A stretch of DNA of 64,000 bases from Pseudomonadota bacterium (GTDB taxonomy: Bacteria > Pseudomonadota > Alphaproteobacteria > Rhizobiales > Beijerinckiaceae). Positions 55,562 to 63,783 of this stretch are shown here, one piece after another. The notes beneath the pieces are model-generated. The model was not told where the DNA came from, did no database searches, and saw only the letters and a list, made by a program, of their open reading frames with translations. How positions within the stretch are numbered: the first letter of the stretch is position 1; each line of letters starts with the position of its first letter. A program made the translations under genes and the position numbers. The stretch is from assembly GCA_023386155.1 (NCBI GenBank), contig JAEWKH010000066.1:1-64000 (forward strand). The letters are read 5' to 3'.

Positions 55562-56452
55562 TCACTCCGCCGCGATGGACCGGATCGTGAGTTCGCCCTC
55601 GATCTCGGCGACAACCTGGGTGAAGGCCTGCATGAGGTCGTCCGCGAGAATCGCGAAGCCGGGCTTCTTGTGCATGCTGCGCTCGTCCATGTAGAGCGCC
55701 CGGTTGACCTCGATCTGGAGCGCGTGGCGCCCGAGGGCCGGCTCGCCGTAATGTTCCGTGATGAAGCCGCCCGCATAGGGCTTGTTGCGGATCACCGTGT
55801 AGCCGCGCCCGCGCAGGGCCGCTTCCACGAGGTCGATCAGCAGGGTGGCGCAGCTCGTGCCGTAGCGGTCGCCCAGAACGATGTCGGCCTTCGCGCCGTC
55901 CTCGCGGCTGACGCTGGAGGAGGGCATGGAATGGCAGTCGATGAGGATCGCATGCCCGAAATGCTGGGCCGTGCGGCGCACGAGATGACGAAGCGTCCGG
56001 TGATAGGGCTTGTAGAGCCACTCGATCCGGTGGAGGGCCTCCTCCACATGGAGGCGCGAGCGGTAGATCTCCTGTCCGTCCGCAACGATGCGCGGGATGG
56101 TCCCCAGGCCGCCGGCCACCCGCATGGAGCGGGTGTTGGTGAAGGCGGGCAGGCGGCCGTCGAACATGCGGGAATCGAGCTCGTAGGGCTCCCGGTTCAG
56201 ATCGAGAAAAGCCCGCGGGAACCGCGCCGTCATGAGAGGGGCGCCGAGCCCCGTCATCGCGCCGAACAGCTCGTCGACGAAGGCGTCCTCGGATCGCCTC
56301 AGGGCGACGGCGTCGAGCCGGGACGCGGCCAGGAAGGAGGCAGGATACACGGCCCCCGCATGCGGCACGTTGAAAACGAACGGGATCGTCTGCGCCGAAG
56401 GTTCGGTGACGGTGAAGGGGGGATCGAACTCATCGACGATGGCTGGCCGCAT
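55562..56452 (-). CDS. N-formylglutamate amidohydrolase family protein
   Basis: A 296-residue cytosolic metalloamidase of the FGase family, whose best-known member (HutG type) hydrolyses N-formylglutamate in histidine breakdown. Family motifs are FNVPHAGAVYP (about residues 24-34), FLDLNREPYELD, LIDCHSMPS and NKPYAGGFITEHYG, with metal ligands present. No other hut gene is nearby. The start at MRPAIVDEFD is chosen over a 29-residue extension that lacks family similarity. It is divergent from cpdR. A second family member lies at 62432, more distant in sequence. Confidence 0.85.
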   Translation of the reverse strand: MRPAIVDEFDPPFTVTEPSAQTIPFVFNVPHAGAVYPASFLAASRLDAVALRRSEDAFVDELFGAMTGLGAPLMTARFPRAFLDLNREPYELDSRMFDGRLPAFTNTRSMRVAGGLGTIPRIVADGQEIYRSRLHVEEALHRIEWLYKPYHRTLRHLVRRTAQHFGHAILIDCHSMPSSSVSREDGAKADIVLGDRYGTSCATLLIDLVEAALRGRGYTVIRNKPYAGGFITEHYGEPALGRHALQIEVNRALYMDERSMHKKPGFAILADDLMQAFTQVVAEIEGELTIRSIAAE

Positions 56453-56625
56453 CAGAATCTTGGCTGGGTTGGAAAAGAAGCAGGTTTCAGCGTTAGTGTA
56501 AGGCAGGTCCGTCGCCTGTCCACGACAATATCGTAGCAAGGCTGCGTCGTACTTTCACGGCTTGTTTACCCTCGATCCGTCATGAAGGAGCGAGTAAATC
56601 CGCCACGATTCGGGACTGGCAACCG

Positions 56626-56982
56626 ATGAAGATCCTTCTTGCCGAAGACGATAACGACATGCGCCGCTTCCTCGTGAAGGCGCTGGAGAACGCAGGCTAC
56701 GACGTCGCCTCGTTCGATAACGGCCTTTCCGCCTATAACCGCCTGCGCGAGGAGCCCTTCGAGCTCCTCCTGACGGACATCGTCATGCCCGAGATGGACG
56801 GCATCGAGCTGGCCCGCAAGGCCACGGAGCTCGATCCGGAGATCAAGGTGATGTTCATCACCGGCTTTGCCGCGGTCGCGCTCAACCCGGATTCCCAGGC
56901 CCCGCGCGACGCCAAGGTCCTGTCGAAGCCGTTCCACCTGCGCGACCTGGTGAGCGAAGTCGATAAAATGATGGCGGCCTAA
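56626..56982 (+). CDS. cpdR: Cell-cycle response regulator CpdR
   Basis: A 118-residue stand-alone receiver domain. The acidic pocket is EDDND (residues 7-11), the phosphoacceptor is D51 in LLTDIVMPEMDG, the switch threonine is in FITGFAAVAL, and the lysine is in LSKPFHLRDLV. The sequence is almost that of CpdR of Caulobacter and rhizobia, which when unphosphorylated leads ClpXP to the pole to degrade CtrA and other substrates, and is phosphorylated through CckA-ChpT. It stands alone before tRNA-Val. Confidence 0.95.
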   Translation: MKILLAEDDNDMRRFLVKALENAGYDVASFDNGLSAYNRLREEPFELLLTDIVMPEMDGIELARKATELDPEIKVMFITGFAAVALNPDSQAPRDAKVLSKPFHLRDLVSEVDKMMAA

Positions 56983-57072
56983 AAAAGGGCAGGCCGAAGG
57001 CTTGCGCCAAGGCCCGCTTGTGGGTATATCGCCCCCACAGCCGAAGCGGGACGTCAAAAATCACCGTTTCCC

Positions 57073-57147
57073 GGGCGCGTAGCTCAGCGGGAGAGCACTA
57101 CGTTGACATCGTAGGGGTCGCTGGTTCGATCCCAGCCGCGCCCACCA
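57073..57147 (+). tRNA. trnV(GAC): tRNA-Val (anticodon GAC)
   Basis: A complete cloverleaf of 75 bases: acceptor GGGCGCG pairs with CGCGCCC, D-arm GCTC/GAGC, anticodon stem CTACG/CGTAG around loop TTGACAT (anticodon 57105-57107), T-arm GCTGG-TTCGATC-CCAGC, and an encoded CCA end (57145-57147). Confidence 0.97.
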
Positions 57148-57190
57148 TTTTCTTTTTCCGGCCTTCCCGAAGGGCCGCAGGAGACCGGAT

Positions 57191-57316
57191 ATGAAGATCC
57201 GTAACTCGTTGAAGTCGATCCGCGGCCGTCACCGCGACAACCAGCTGGTTCGTCGCAAGGGCCGGGTCTACATCATCAACAAGACCCAGAAGCGCTACAA
57301 GGCTCGCCAGGGCTAA
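57191..57316 (+). CDS. rpmJ: 50S ribosomal protein L36, cysteine-free type
   Basis: A 41-residue basic ribosomal protein beginning MKIRNSLKSIRGRHRDNQLV and ending KRYKARQG. The four zinc ligands (CxxC...C...H) of the classic L36 are absent; this is the zinc-independent (C-minus, YkgO-like) form, which is the usual one in many alphaproteobacteria. AGGAG lies nine bases before the ATG. It is followed by a strong terminator. Many gene finders miss it because of length. Confidence 0.95.
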   Translation: MKIRNSLKSIRGRHRDNQLVRRKGRVYIINKTQKRYKARQG

Positions 57317-57357
57317 GAAGCCCGCGGCAACCCCGCGCACGATAATCTGAATTGACC

Positions 57358-57396
57358 GCGCATGCCGGGACCCTAAAATCCCGGCATGCGCTTTTT
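57358..57396 (+). terminator. Rho-independent terminator of rpmJ, overlapping the next start codon
   Basis: GCGCATGCCGGGA (57358-57370) and TCCCGGCATGCGC (57379-57391) form a 13-bp perfect stem with loop CCCTAAAA, followed by TTTTT. The ATG of the TPR gene (57386) lies in the right arm. Confidence 0.92.
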
Positions 57397-57991
57397 CGCG
57401 TCCATACTGATCCTATCGCTAGGCTGCCTGTCCCACCCCGCCGGTGCGCAGGAGCCTGCGCGCCCCAAGGAACCGAAGGAGCAGATCCAGCCGCCTCAGG
57501 CGCGCCCCCGGGCTTCCACGCTGGATGAGCTCTTCGAGCGCCTGGGCAAGGCCCAGTCCGAGCGGGAGGCGGAAGGCATCGCGGCCCTGATCGAGCGGCG
57601 CTTCGCCCGCTCCGGCTCCGATACGGCCGACCTCCTCCTGAACCGGGCGGCCGAGGCCTTCGGGAAGAAGGACTTTCCGCTTGCCATCGAGCTGATCGAC
57701 CGCGTCCTGGCCCTGCAGCCCAACTGGGCGGAGGCCTGGTACAAGCGGGCGACCGTCTTCTACCAGCTCGACGATCCGGTGGGCGCCATGGCCGATCTGC
57801 ACCGGGCGATCACCATCGAACCCCGCCACTTCAATGCCTGGACCGGCCTTGGCCATATCCTGATGGCCTCCGACGACAAGGCGCGGGCCCTGCAGGCCTA
57901 TCGCCGGGTGCTGACGATCAATCCGCAGATGTCGGACGTGAAGACCATCGTGAACCGGCTCGGTCCCGGTGTCGACGGGCAGGACCTCTAG
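57386..57991 (+). CDS. Exported TPR-repeat protein
   Basis: A 201-residue periplasmic protein. The signal peptide is MRFFASILILSLGCLSHPAGAQ, followed by a proline- and lysine-rich linker (about 23-45), then three tetratricopeptide repeats (about residues 84-185: LLNRAAEAFGKKDFPLAIELIDRVLALQPNWAEA, YKRATVFYQLDDPVGAMADLHRAITIEPRH, WTGLGHILMASDDKARALQAYRRVLTINPQ). It probably scaffolds another periplasmic protein; the partner is unknown. The ATG sits within the rpmJ terminator stem, with no ribosome site, so initiation may be leaderless from a promoter inside the gap or very weak. No later in-frame start would keep the signal. Confidence 0.83.
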   Translation: MRFFASILILSLGCLSHPAGAQEPARPKEPKEQIQPPQARPRASTLDELFERLGKAQSEREAEGIAALIERRFARSGSDTADLLLNRAAEAFGKKDFPLAIELIDRVLALQPNWAEAWYKRATVFYQLDDPVGAMADLHRAITIEPRHFNAWTGLGHILMASDDKARALQAYRRVLTINPQMSDVKTIVNRLGPGVDGQDL

Positions 57992-58068
57992 TCCTTGGAG
58001 AGCGCATCGTTGACCGCGAAGAACCGGGGCCCCTTTTTCGTGCGACGCGGTAATCCCGGCTTGCAGGG

Positions 58069-59082
58069 ATGACCCTGCTTCTCGTTTTCGCCGTGCCGCT
58101 CGCGCTCCTCGCCCTGGGGGCTGCTTTCACCTATCTCCATGGCTGGATCATCGAGAGGCGCTATCCGCCGACCGGCCGCTTCATCGCGGTCGAGGGATGC
58201 AGGCTGCATTACCGGGACGAGGGGCCGCAGGGCGGGGCGGCGCGCGGGACCGTCGTCCTGCTGCACGGCGCCTCGTCCAACCTCGTGGAATCCATGCTGG
58301 GGATGGGCTGGGCGCTCTCGCAACGCTACCGCGTCCTCGCCTTCGACCGACCAGGCCACGGCTGGAGCGAGCGCGGGCCCGGATTGAGCGAAGCCGATCC
58401 CGCCCGTCAGGCGGCCCTCGTCGCGGGAGCCCTGCGGCAGCTCGGCGTCCGCGACGCCGTCGTGGTCGGGCATTCCTGGGCGGGCTGCGTCGCAACCCGT
58501 TTCGCTCTCGATCATGCCGATGTGACGGGGGCGATCCTCGTCCTTTCCGGCATCACGTCGCCCTGGCCCGGCGGGTATATCGGCTGGTACCGGCGCCTGA
58601 TCGATTCCCGGGCGGGGTGGCTGCTGCTGCGGACCCTCGCCGTGCCGGTCCTTCTCGTGCTCAGGCCCTGGCTCAAGCGAAAGACATTCCGGCCGCAGCC
58701 GGCTCCGCCGGACATCGTGAAGAAGGGCTTCATTCCCCTGGCCTTCCGGCCGAGGGCCTATGAGGCGAACATGCAGGATTTCGCCGTCATGTACGATGCG
58801 GTCCTGCGACAGAGCGTGCGCTATGGCGAGATCCGGTTGCCCGTCACCGTGATCGCCGGCGACCGGGACGAGGTCGTCTGGACCGATCTGCACAGCGTCT
58901 CCTTTGCCCGGGAGGTGCCGGGCGCGGAGCTGATTCTGATGCCGGGCATCGGCCACATGCCGCAATATGCCGACCAGGCGACGGTCCTGGCCGCCATCGC
59001 GGCCCTGGCCGAACGGATCGCGCCGGTGGATTCCCTCCCCCTTGCGGGGAGGGGCAGGGGTGGGGGTGGTCCAGCTGGGTGA
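58069..59082 (+). CDS. Alpha/beta hydrolase with N-terminal membrane anchor
   Basis: A 337-residue protein. One span opens it (LLLVFAVPLALLALGAAFTYL), then an alpha/beta hydrolase domain with LLHGASSN (oxyanion region), FDRPGHGWSERG, the nucleophile serine in VVGHSWAGCVA (about residue 136), aspartate in IAGDRDEVVW and histidine in PGIGHMPQ. The substrate is not apparent; related proteins include haloperoxidase- and lipase-like enzymes. The last 15 or so residues (SLPLAGRGRGGGGPAG) are encoded by a family A repeat, so the original stop has been overrun. Confidence 0.83.
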   Translation: MTLLLVFAVPLALLALGAAFTYLHGWIIERRYPPTGRFIAVEGCRLHYRDEGPQGGAARGTVVLLHGASSNLVESMLGMGWALSQRYRVLAFDRPGHGWSERGPGLSEADPARQAALVAGALRQLGVRDAVVVGHSWAGCVATRFALDHADVTGAILVLSGITSPWPGGYIGWYRRLIDSRAGWLLLRTLAVPVLLVLRPWLKRKTFRPQPAPPDIVKKGFIPLAFRPRAYEANMQDFAVMYDAVLRQSVRYGEIRLPVTVIAGDRDEVVWTDLHSVSFAREVPGAELILMPGIGHMPQYADQATVLAAIAALAERIAPVDSLPLAGRGRGGGGPAG

Positions 59083-59240
59083 AACTTCCCCGTCATGGCC
59101 GTCCCCGGATCAAGTCCGGAGAGGTGATGACGTGGTAGGGCGAGCGTTGACGATCCTATCGAGTCCAGCGCTCCGACTTTGCGACCCCCACCCCGGCTGC
59201 TTCGCAGCCACCCCTCCCCGCAAGGGGGAGGGAAGAGACG
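59029..59240. repeat. Dispersed repeat, family A (copy 6)
   Basis: TTCCCTCCCCCTTGCGGGGA and GGGGTGGGGGTGG at the left end, CCCCCACCCCGGCTGC-ttc-GCAGCCACCCC and CCGCAAGGGGGAGGG at the right end. The left 54 bases are coding for the hydrolase C-terminus. The middle (59095-59170) is unrelated filler. Confidence 0.75.
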
Positions 59241-59267
59241 CGATTGAACGCTTCGCCGAATTGCTCT

Positions 59268-60710
59268 TTACGCCTGAGCGGCGTGTTCCTGATTGACGAA
59301 GGCGATGCGCACCATGTTGGTGGCGCCGGGCGTGCCGAAGGGCATGCCGGCCACGACGATGATGCGCTCGCCGACCGACGAGTAGCCTTCGCGCAGGGCG
59401 AACTTGCAGGCGCGGAAGGCCATGTCGTCGATGTCGCTGGCGTCCTTGGTGCGGATCGAGTGAACGCCCCACACCAGAGCCAGGCGCCGGGCCGTGTTCA
59501 CGCTGGGGGTCAGCGCGATGACGGTCGAGTTCGGCCGCTCGCGGGCGATGCGGAAGGCCGTCGAGCCCGAGAAGGTCCAGGCCGCCACCGTCTTGATGTT
59601 GAGCGTGTCGGCGATCTGGTGGGAGGCTGCCGCGATGGCGTCCGAGCCGGTGGCCTCCGGGGCCGCGTTCAGCGTGCGCATGATCGACCAGTAGTTCTGG
59701 TCCTGCTCTACCTCTTCGGCGATCCGGCTCATGGTGGCCACTGCGTCCACCGGGTACTGGCCCGAGGCGCTCTCGGCCGAAAGCATGACCGCATCGGCTC
59801 CGTCATAGACGGCGGTCGCCACGTCGGAGACTTCGGCGCGGGTCGGAACCGGCGAGGTGATCATCGATTCGAGCATCTGGGTCGCGACGACCACCGGCTT
59901 GCCGAGGCGCCGGGCGGTGCGGACGATCCGCTTCTGGATGCCGGGCACTTTCTCCAGCGGCATCTCGACGCCGAGATCGCCGCGGGCGACCATGACGGCG
60001 TCCGAGATTTCCATGATCTCGTCGAGGCGGGTGATGGCCTGCGGCTTCTCGAGCTTGGACATCACGAGGGCGCGGCCGCGGGCGACCTTCTTCACCTCGG
60101 CGACATCCTCGGGGCGCTGCACGAAGGAGAGCGCGATCCAGTCCACGCCGGCATCGAGCGCCGCCTCGAGATCCGAGCGGTCCTTCTCGGTCATGGCGGC
60201 GACCGGGATCGTGGTGTCGGGCAGGCTCACGCCCTTGCGGTTCGAGATCTTGCCCGCGACCTCCACGGACGTGGTGGCCGAGCCCTGCTTCACGCTCTTC
60301 ACGCGCAGCCGCAGCTTGCCGTCGTCGATCAGCACCGTGTGGCCGGGCTCGAGGGAGGACAGGATCTCGGGATGGGGCAGATGCACGCGGTCCTTGGTGC
60401 CCGGCGTCTTGTCGGCATCGAGCGTGAAGGACTGGCCCTGCACCAGCATGGCGCTGTCGCCCTCGAAGGCGCCGACGCGCAGCTTCGGCCCCTGCAGGTC
60501 GGCGAGGATCGCGATGGGGCGCTTGAACTTGGCCTCCACCGCGCGGATCATTTCGACCCGCTCCTTCAGCTTCTCGCGGGGCAGGTGGCTCATGTTGAGG
60601 CGGAAAACGTCGGCGCCGGCCTCAAACAGCTTGGCGATCATCTCCGGGTTCTCGGAAGCCGGCCCCAAGGTTGCAAGGATCTTCGTGCGCCTGTCGCGTC
60701 TCATCGTCAT
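59268..60710 (-). CDS. pyk: Pyruvate kinase
   Basis: A 480-residue glycolytic enzyme converting phosphoenolpyruvate and ADP to pyruvate and ATP. The start TKILATLGPASENPEMIAKL, VFRLNMSHLPREKL (the usual NFSHG reads NMSHLP), ILADLQGPKLRVG, LSFVQRPEDV, MSKLEKPQAI (catalytic lysine, about residue 215), VMVARGDLGVEMP and the regulatory ATQMLESM and AVMLSAESASGQYPV are all seen. The C-terminal allosteric domain is complete. Its ATG overlaps the TGA of the DUF1036 gene (ATGA), so it is the second gene of a coupled pair. Confidence 0.96.
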   Translation of the reverse strand: MTMRRDRRTKILATLGPASENPEMIAKLFEAGADVFRLNMSHLPREKLKERVEMIRAVEAKFKRPIAILADLQGPKLRVGAFEGDSAMLVQGQSFTLDADKTPGTKDRVHLPHPEILSSLEPGHTVLIDDGKLRLRVKSVKQGSATTSVEVAGKISNRKGVSLPDTTIPVAAMTEKDRSDLEAALDAGVDWIALSFVQRPEDVAEVKKVARGRALVMSKLEKPQAITRLDEIMEISDAVMVARGDLGVEMPLEKVPGIQKRIVRTARRLGKPVVVATQMLESMITSPVPTRAEVSDVATAVYDGADAVMLSAESASGQYPVDAVATMSRIAEEVEQDQNYWSIMRTLNAAPEATGSDAIAAASHQIADTLNIKTVAAWTFSGSTAFRIARERPNSTVIALTPSVNTARRLALVWGVHSIRTKDASDIDDMAFRACKFALREGYSSVGERIIVVAGMPFGTPGATNMVRIAFVNQEHAAQA

Positions 60711-61168
60711 GGCCCCCCTGGCCGGTTCGTTTCGGTGAGCTGGATCGTCCAGCTCTTCTGTTCACCCGTGTCGACTTCGAAGAAGCCGCTGCGATCGAAG
60801 CCTCTCGCGAGGCAATCCTCCGTGCCGCGAATCGTGAATTCGCGCTCCCGGGTGCACATGAAGGAGCGACCGCTCCATTCACCGCCCCGGTCGTAATCGA
60901 TGGCGTAGATATAGTAGAAGCGCCCGCCGAGCTGGCCCTTGAGCAGGGTCTCGCAGGCGCGCGCATTGAGATTCCACCAGCCTTCCGTCACCCATCCCTG
61001 CGCGTCCCGGTAGCCGAGCGCGATGCCGACCCGGCTCGAGGTCATGTTGCACAGGCGCAGGTCCGCCTTCGCGGGCGATGCGGCCAGAAGGCAACCGGCG
61101 GCGAGAAAGGTTGCAAGCGCAAGACTTCGCCGCCAGCGCGGAGACGATGTGAGGAGAGGGGCCTTCAT
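60707..61168 (-). CDS. DUF1036 exported protein, coupled to pyruvate kinase
   Basis: A 153-residue exported protein. A signal segment (RRSLALATFLAAGCLLAASPAKA) precedes DLRLCNMTSSRVGIALGYRDAQGW and EGWWNLNARACETLL, the DUF1036 signature, with four further cysteines suggesting disulphides (CNMT, ACETLL, FMCTRERE, TEDCLARG). Start at 61168 with a CCTCTCC-complement (GGAGAGG-like) site nearby upstream on the coding strand; a longer frame upstream is not plausible. The DUF1036-pyruvate kinase order is common in Rhizobiales, though no functional link is known. Confidence 0.87.
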   Translation of the reverse strand: MKAPLLTSSPRWRRSLALATFLAAGCLLAASPAKADLRLCNMTSSRVGIALGYRDAQGWVTEGWWNLNARACETLLKGQLGGRFYYIYAIDYDRGGEWSGRSFMCTREREFTIRGTEDCLARGFDRSGFFEVDTGEQKSWTIQLTETNRPGGP

Positions 61169-61381
61169 GGATGCGGTATGATCGAATCGAAAGGAATGAA
61201 ATCGCACAATGCTGTGAGAACTATGTCGAATCGTTGTCGGCCAGAAGTTCAGCCGGAGCAAGACCTTACAGCATCGATGCCGCATATTTTGCCGGCTGCA
61301 TGGCCTTTCCGACACGGTCGGGCGCCTCTGGGACGGCCTTTGCCCTCCGTATGAAGGGGGCGAAATCAGGGAACTGGCGTC

Positions 61382-62320
61382 TCACCCTGCCGGCGCATCG
61401 GCCCTGGGCCGCGCAACCCAGATGCCGAACAGAATCAGCGCGCCGCCCAGGCTCTGGGCCGGCGTCAGCGCCTCGCCCAGAACCGCCCAGCCGAACAGGG
61501 CCGCGGCAATCGCCTCCAGGAAGATCACCAGCGACGAGAAGACAGGCGGCAGCCGGCCGAGCGCGATGGCGAGAAGCCCCTGGCCGCCCGCGTGGCTGAC
61601 ATAGGACATGGCCAGAAGCGCCGCGATGCCTTGCGCCGTCTGCGGCATGACCCGCGTGTCGAAGAGGAGGGCGACCACGAGAAGGATCGCGGAGGTGATC
61701 AGGCCTGCCTCGAACGTGACGCGGGCGGCGCCCGCCGTCTTGCGCGCCCGGCTCGCGGCCAGGAAATAGAGGCCGAAGAAGAATGCCGTGGCGAGCCCGT
61801 AGAGGTCGCCGACGATACGGGCCGGATCCGCCTGGAGGCTCTGGCCGATCAGGGCCGCGCCGCCGAGAAGGCACAGGGCGAGGCCCATGAAGGTGCCCCG
61901 CGACACCTGCTGCCTGAGCACCAGCCACACGATCAGCACGACGAAGAGCGGCGCCATGGTGGCGAAGAAGGTGGCATTGGCCACCGTCGTCTTGAGAATC
62001 GCCAGGTGCCAGAAGAAGAGGTCGCCGGCGAAGACGATGCCGGCCAGGATGCTCGCCTTGGAGAAGCGCACTCTCGGAGCCTGGGCGGGTGCGCGCTTCT
62101 CCTCGATCCGCATCCAGGCATAGAGCAGGGGCAGGCAGAGCGAGACGCGCCAGAAGGCGCTGGCGAAGGGCCCCACATCGGCCGGCGCGCCGGCCATGTC
62201 GGCGGAGGCGAAGCGCACGAAGATCGGGGAAATCCCCATGGCGACGGCGCCGAGGCAGAGCGCGGCAAAAGCGGAGGCGAAGCCCGGTTCGAGCCGGGCC
62301 GTTGTGGATGAGGAGGCCAT
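61382..62320 (-). CDS. EamA/DMT superfamily transporter
   Basis: A 312-residue inner-membrane protein with ten predicted spans in two EamA repeats (about residues 15-140 and 165-300). Typical pieces are ALCLGAVAMGISPIFVRFA, DLFFWHLAILKTTVANATFFATMAPLFVVL in repeat one, and LPPVFSSLVIFLEAIAAALFGWAVLGEAL in repeat two. The family exports small metabolites such as amino acids; the substrate is unknown. It stands alone, divergent from the FGase-like gene at 62432. The 61169-61381 gap below it shows nothing recognisable. Confidence 0.9.
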   Translation of the reverse strand: MASSSTTARLEPGFASAFAALCLGAVAMGISPIFVRFASADMAGAPADVGPFASAFWRVSLCLPLLYAWMRIEEKRAPAQAPRVRFSKASILAGIVFAGDLFFWHLAILKTTVANATFFATMAPLFVVLIVWLVLRQQVSRGTFMGLALCLLGGAALIGQSLQADPARIVGDLYGLATAFFFGLYFLAASRARKTAGAARVTFEAGLITSAILLVVALLFDTRVMPQTAQGIAALLAMSYVSHAGGQGLLAIALGRLPPVFSSLVIFLEAIAAALFGWAVLGEALTPAQSLGGALILFGIWVARPRADAPAG

Positions 62321-62431
62321 GTACGCCGTGAAAGTCTGTTGCGCGGAACGCCGCGTTGTCAGGGTCGGAGGGGCAGGGTAAGGCTTTTCATCCGCTATTC
62401 AATCCGTCCTGTCCGAAATCCAGTCCTCGCC

Positions 62432-63271
62432 ATGTCCGCTTCCGCCGCGCTCACGCTCGACGATCCCTCCCTCGAGCCCTGTCCCGTCGAGACGATCGAA
62501 GGCTCCGTCGAATCCGGGATCCTGATCCTGTGCGACCACGCCTCGAACGCGGTGCCGCCGGATCTCGGCGACCTCGGCCTGCCGGCATCCGAGTTCGAGC
62601 GCCATATCGCCTACGACATCGGTGCCGCGGCCGTGACCCGGTCCCTGGCGCGCCGCCTGAAGGCGCCGGCGATCCTGACCCGGTTCTCGCGGCTCGTCAT
62701 CGACCCCAACCGGGGCCGGGACGATCCGACCCTGGTCATGCGGCTGTCCGACGGCGCGGTGGTGCCAGGCAATGCCAAAGTGGACGAGGCCGAGATCCAG
62801 CGGCGCATCGCCCGCTTCTACGACCCCTACGACGACGCCGTCGCGGATGCGATCCACCGGGCCATGGCGGCGGGCCATCCGCCGGTCGTCGTGACGGTGC
62901 ACAGCTTCACGCCGGTCTGGCGCGGCTGGCCCCGGCCCTGGCACGTGGGAATCCTGTGGGATGCGGACGACCGCTTCGCCAGGCCGCTCCTCGAAGGGCT
63001 CGCGGCCGAGGACGGGCTCGTCGTCGGCGACAACGAGCCCTATGATGGAGCCCTCGCAGGCGATACCGTCGACCGTCATGCCACGATCCGGGGGCTGGCC
63101 AATGCGCTCATCGAGATCCGGCAGGACCTGATCGCGTCGGACGAAGGCGCCGAGGAATGGGCCGAGCGCTTCGCCCGGCTGCTCGGGCCGCTCGCCGGCC
63201 GGCAGGAGCTTCGGGAGCCCAGAATCTTCGGGACCCGCACCCGCGACCGCCTGCGCCAGCACGGAGGATGA
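62432..63271 (+). CDS. N-formylglutamate amidohydrolase family protein (second member)
   Basis: A 279-residue cytosolic protein of the FGase family. Motifs are LILCDHASNAVPPDLGDLGL (about residues 29-48), RHIAYDIGAAAV-like HIAYDIG, LVIDPNRGRDDPTLV, VVTVHSFTPVWRGWPRPWHVG and GDNEPYDG. Its sequence differs enough from the protein at 55562 that a separate substrate is likely. The start MSASAALTLDDPS is used; upstream frame extension is arginine-rich. It is followed four bases later by the DUF1244 gene, so the two are cotranscribed. Confidence 0.87.
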   Translation: MSASAALTLDDPSLEPCPVETIEGSVESGILILCDHASNAVPPDLGDLGLPASEFERHIAYDIGAAAVTRSLARRLKAPAILTRFSRLVIDPNRGRDDPTLVMRLSDGAVVPGNAKVDEAEIQRRIARFYDPYDDAVADAIHRAMAAGHPPVVVTVHSFTPVWRGWPRPWHVGILWDADDRFARPLLEGLAAEDGLVVGDNEPYDGALAGDTVDRHATIRGLANALIEIRQDLIASDEGAEEWAERFARLLGPLAGRQELREPRIFGTRTRDRLRQHGG

Positions 63272-63275
63272 ACCT

Positions 63276-63581
63276 ATGAGGGACATCGACGAGACAACCC
63301 GGATGGAACTGGAGGCCGCCGCCTTCCGCAGGCTTGTGGAGCACCTGCGCGAGCGGACCGATGTCCAGAACATCGACCTCATGAACCTGGCGGGCTTCTG
63401 CCGGAACTGCCTGTCCAACTGGCTGAAGGAGGCCGCCGACGAGCGGGGCGTCGCCCTCTCCAAGGAGGAGAGCCGAACCCATGTCTACGGCATGCCCTAC
63501 GAGGAATGGAAGGAGCGCCACCAGCGCGAAGCCTCCGCCTCCCAGCTGGCCGATTTCGATAAATCGAAACCCGGGCATTAA
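63276..63581 (+). CDS. DUF1244 family protein
   Basis: A 101-residue soluble protein of the DUF1244 family, seen widely in Alpha- and Gammaproteobacteria. The block LAGFCRNCLSNWLKEAADERG (about residues 38-58) with its CRNC pair and THVYGMPYEEWKERHQ is diagnostic. GAGGA lies seven bases before the ATG and the start is four bases after the FGase-like gene. A metal- or substrate-binding role of the cysteines is possible. Function unknown. The stop abuts a composite palindromic element. Confidence 0.9.
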   Translation: MRDIDETTRMELEAAAFRRLVEHLRERTDVQNIDLMNLAGFCRNCLSNWLKEAADERGVALSKEESRTHVYGMPYEEWKERHQREASASQLADFDKSKPGH

Positions 63582-63720
63582 AGCATCGGACCCAAAAGTG
63601 GACCCACTTTTGGGATCGGATCCGATGCTTCTTCCCTCAGCTGGCGCATCGTTTTTGCGAAAAACCGGGTCCACTTTTTCGCACGATGCGCTAGCGCGTC
63701 GCGCGGCGAAGTGGATCCGG
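63581..63720. repeat. Composite palindromic element, family B (second copy)
   Basis: AAGCATCGGA (63581-63590) to TCCGATGCTT (63621-63630) around CCCAAAAGTGGAC/CCACTTTTGGG, then GCGCATCGT (63644-63652) to ACGATGCGC (63683-63691) around TTTTGCGAAAAACCGGGTCC. A GGCGAAGTGGATCCGG tail follows. The design matches 39843-39995 almost base for base in the first palindrome. Here it lies between two convergent genes. Confidence 0.85.
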
Positions 63721-63783
63721 AGGCCGCTTCCGCCGATGCACGTCTCAGGACGGAATCATGGGATAGCGGAAGGGCGAAGCCAA

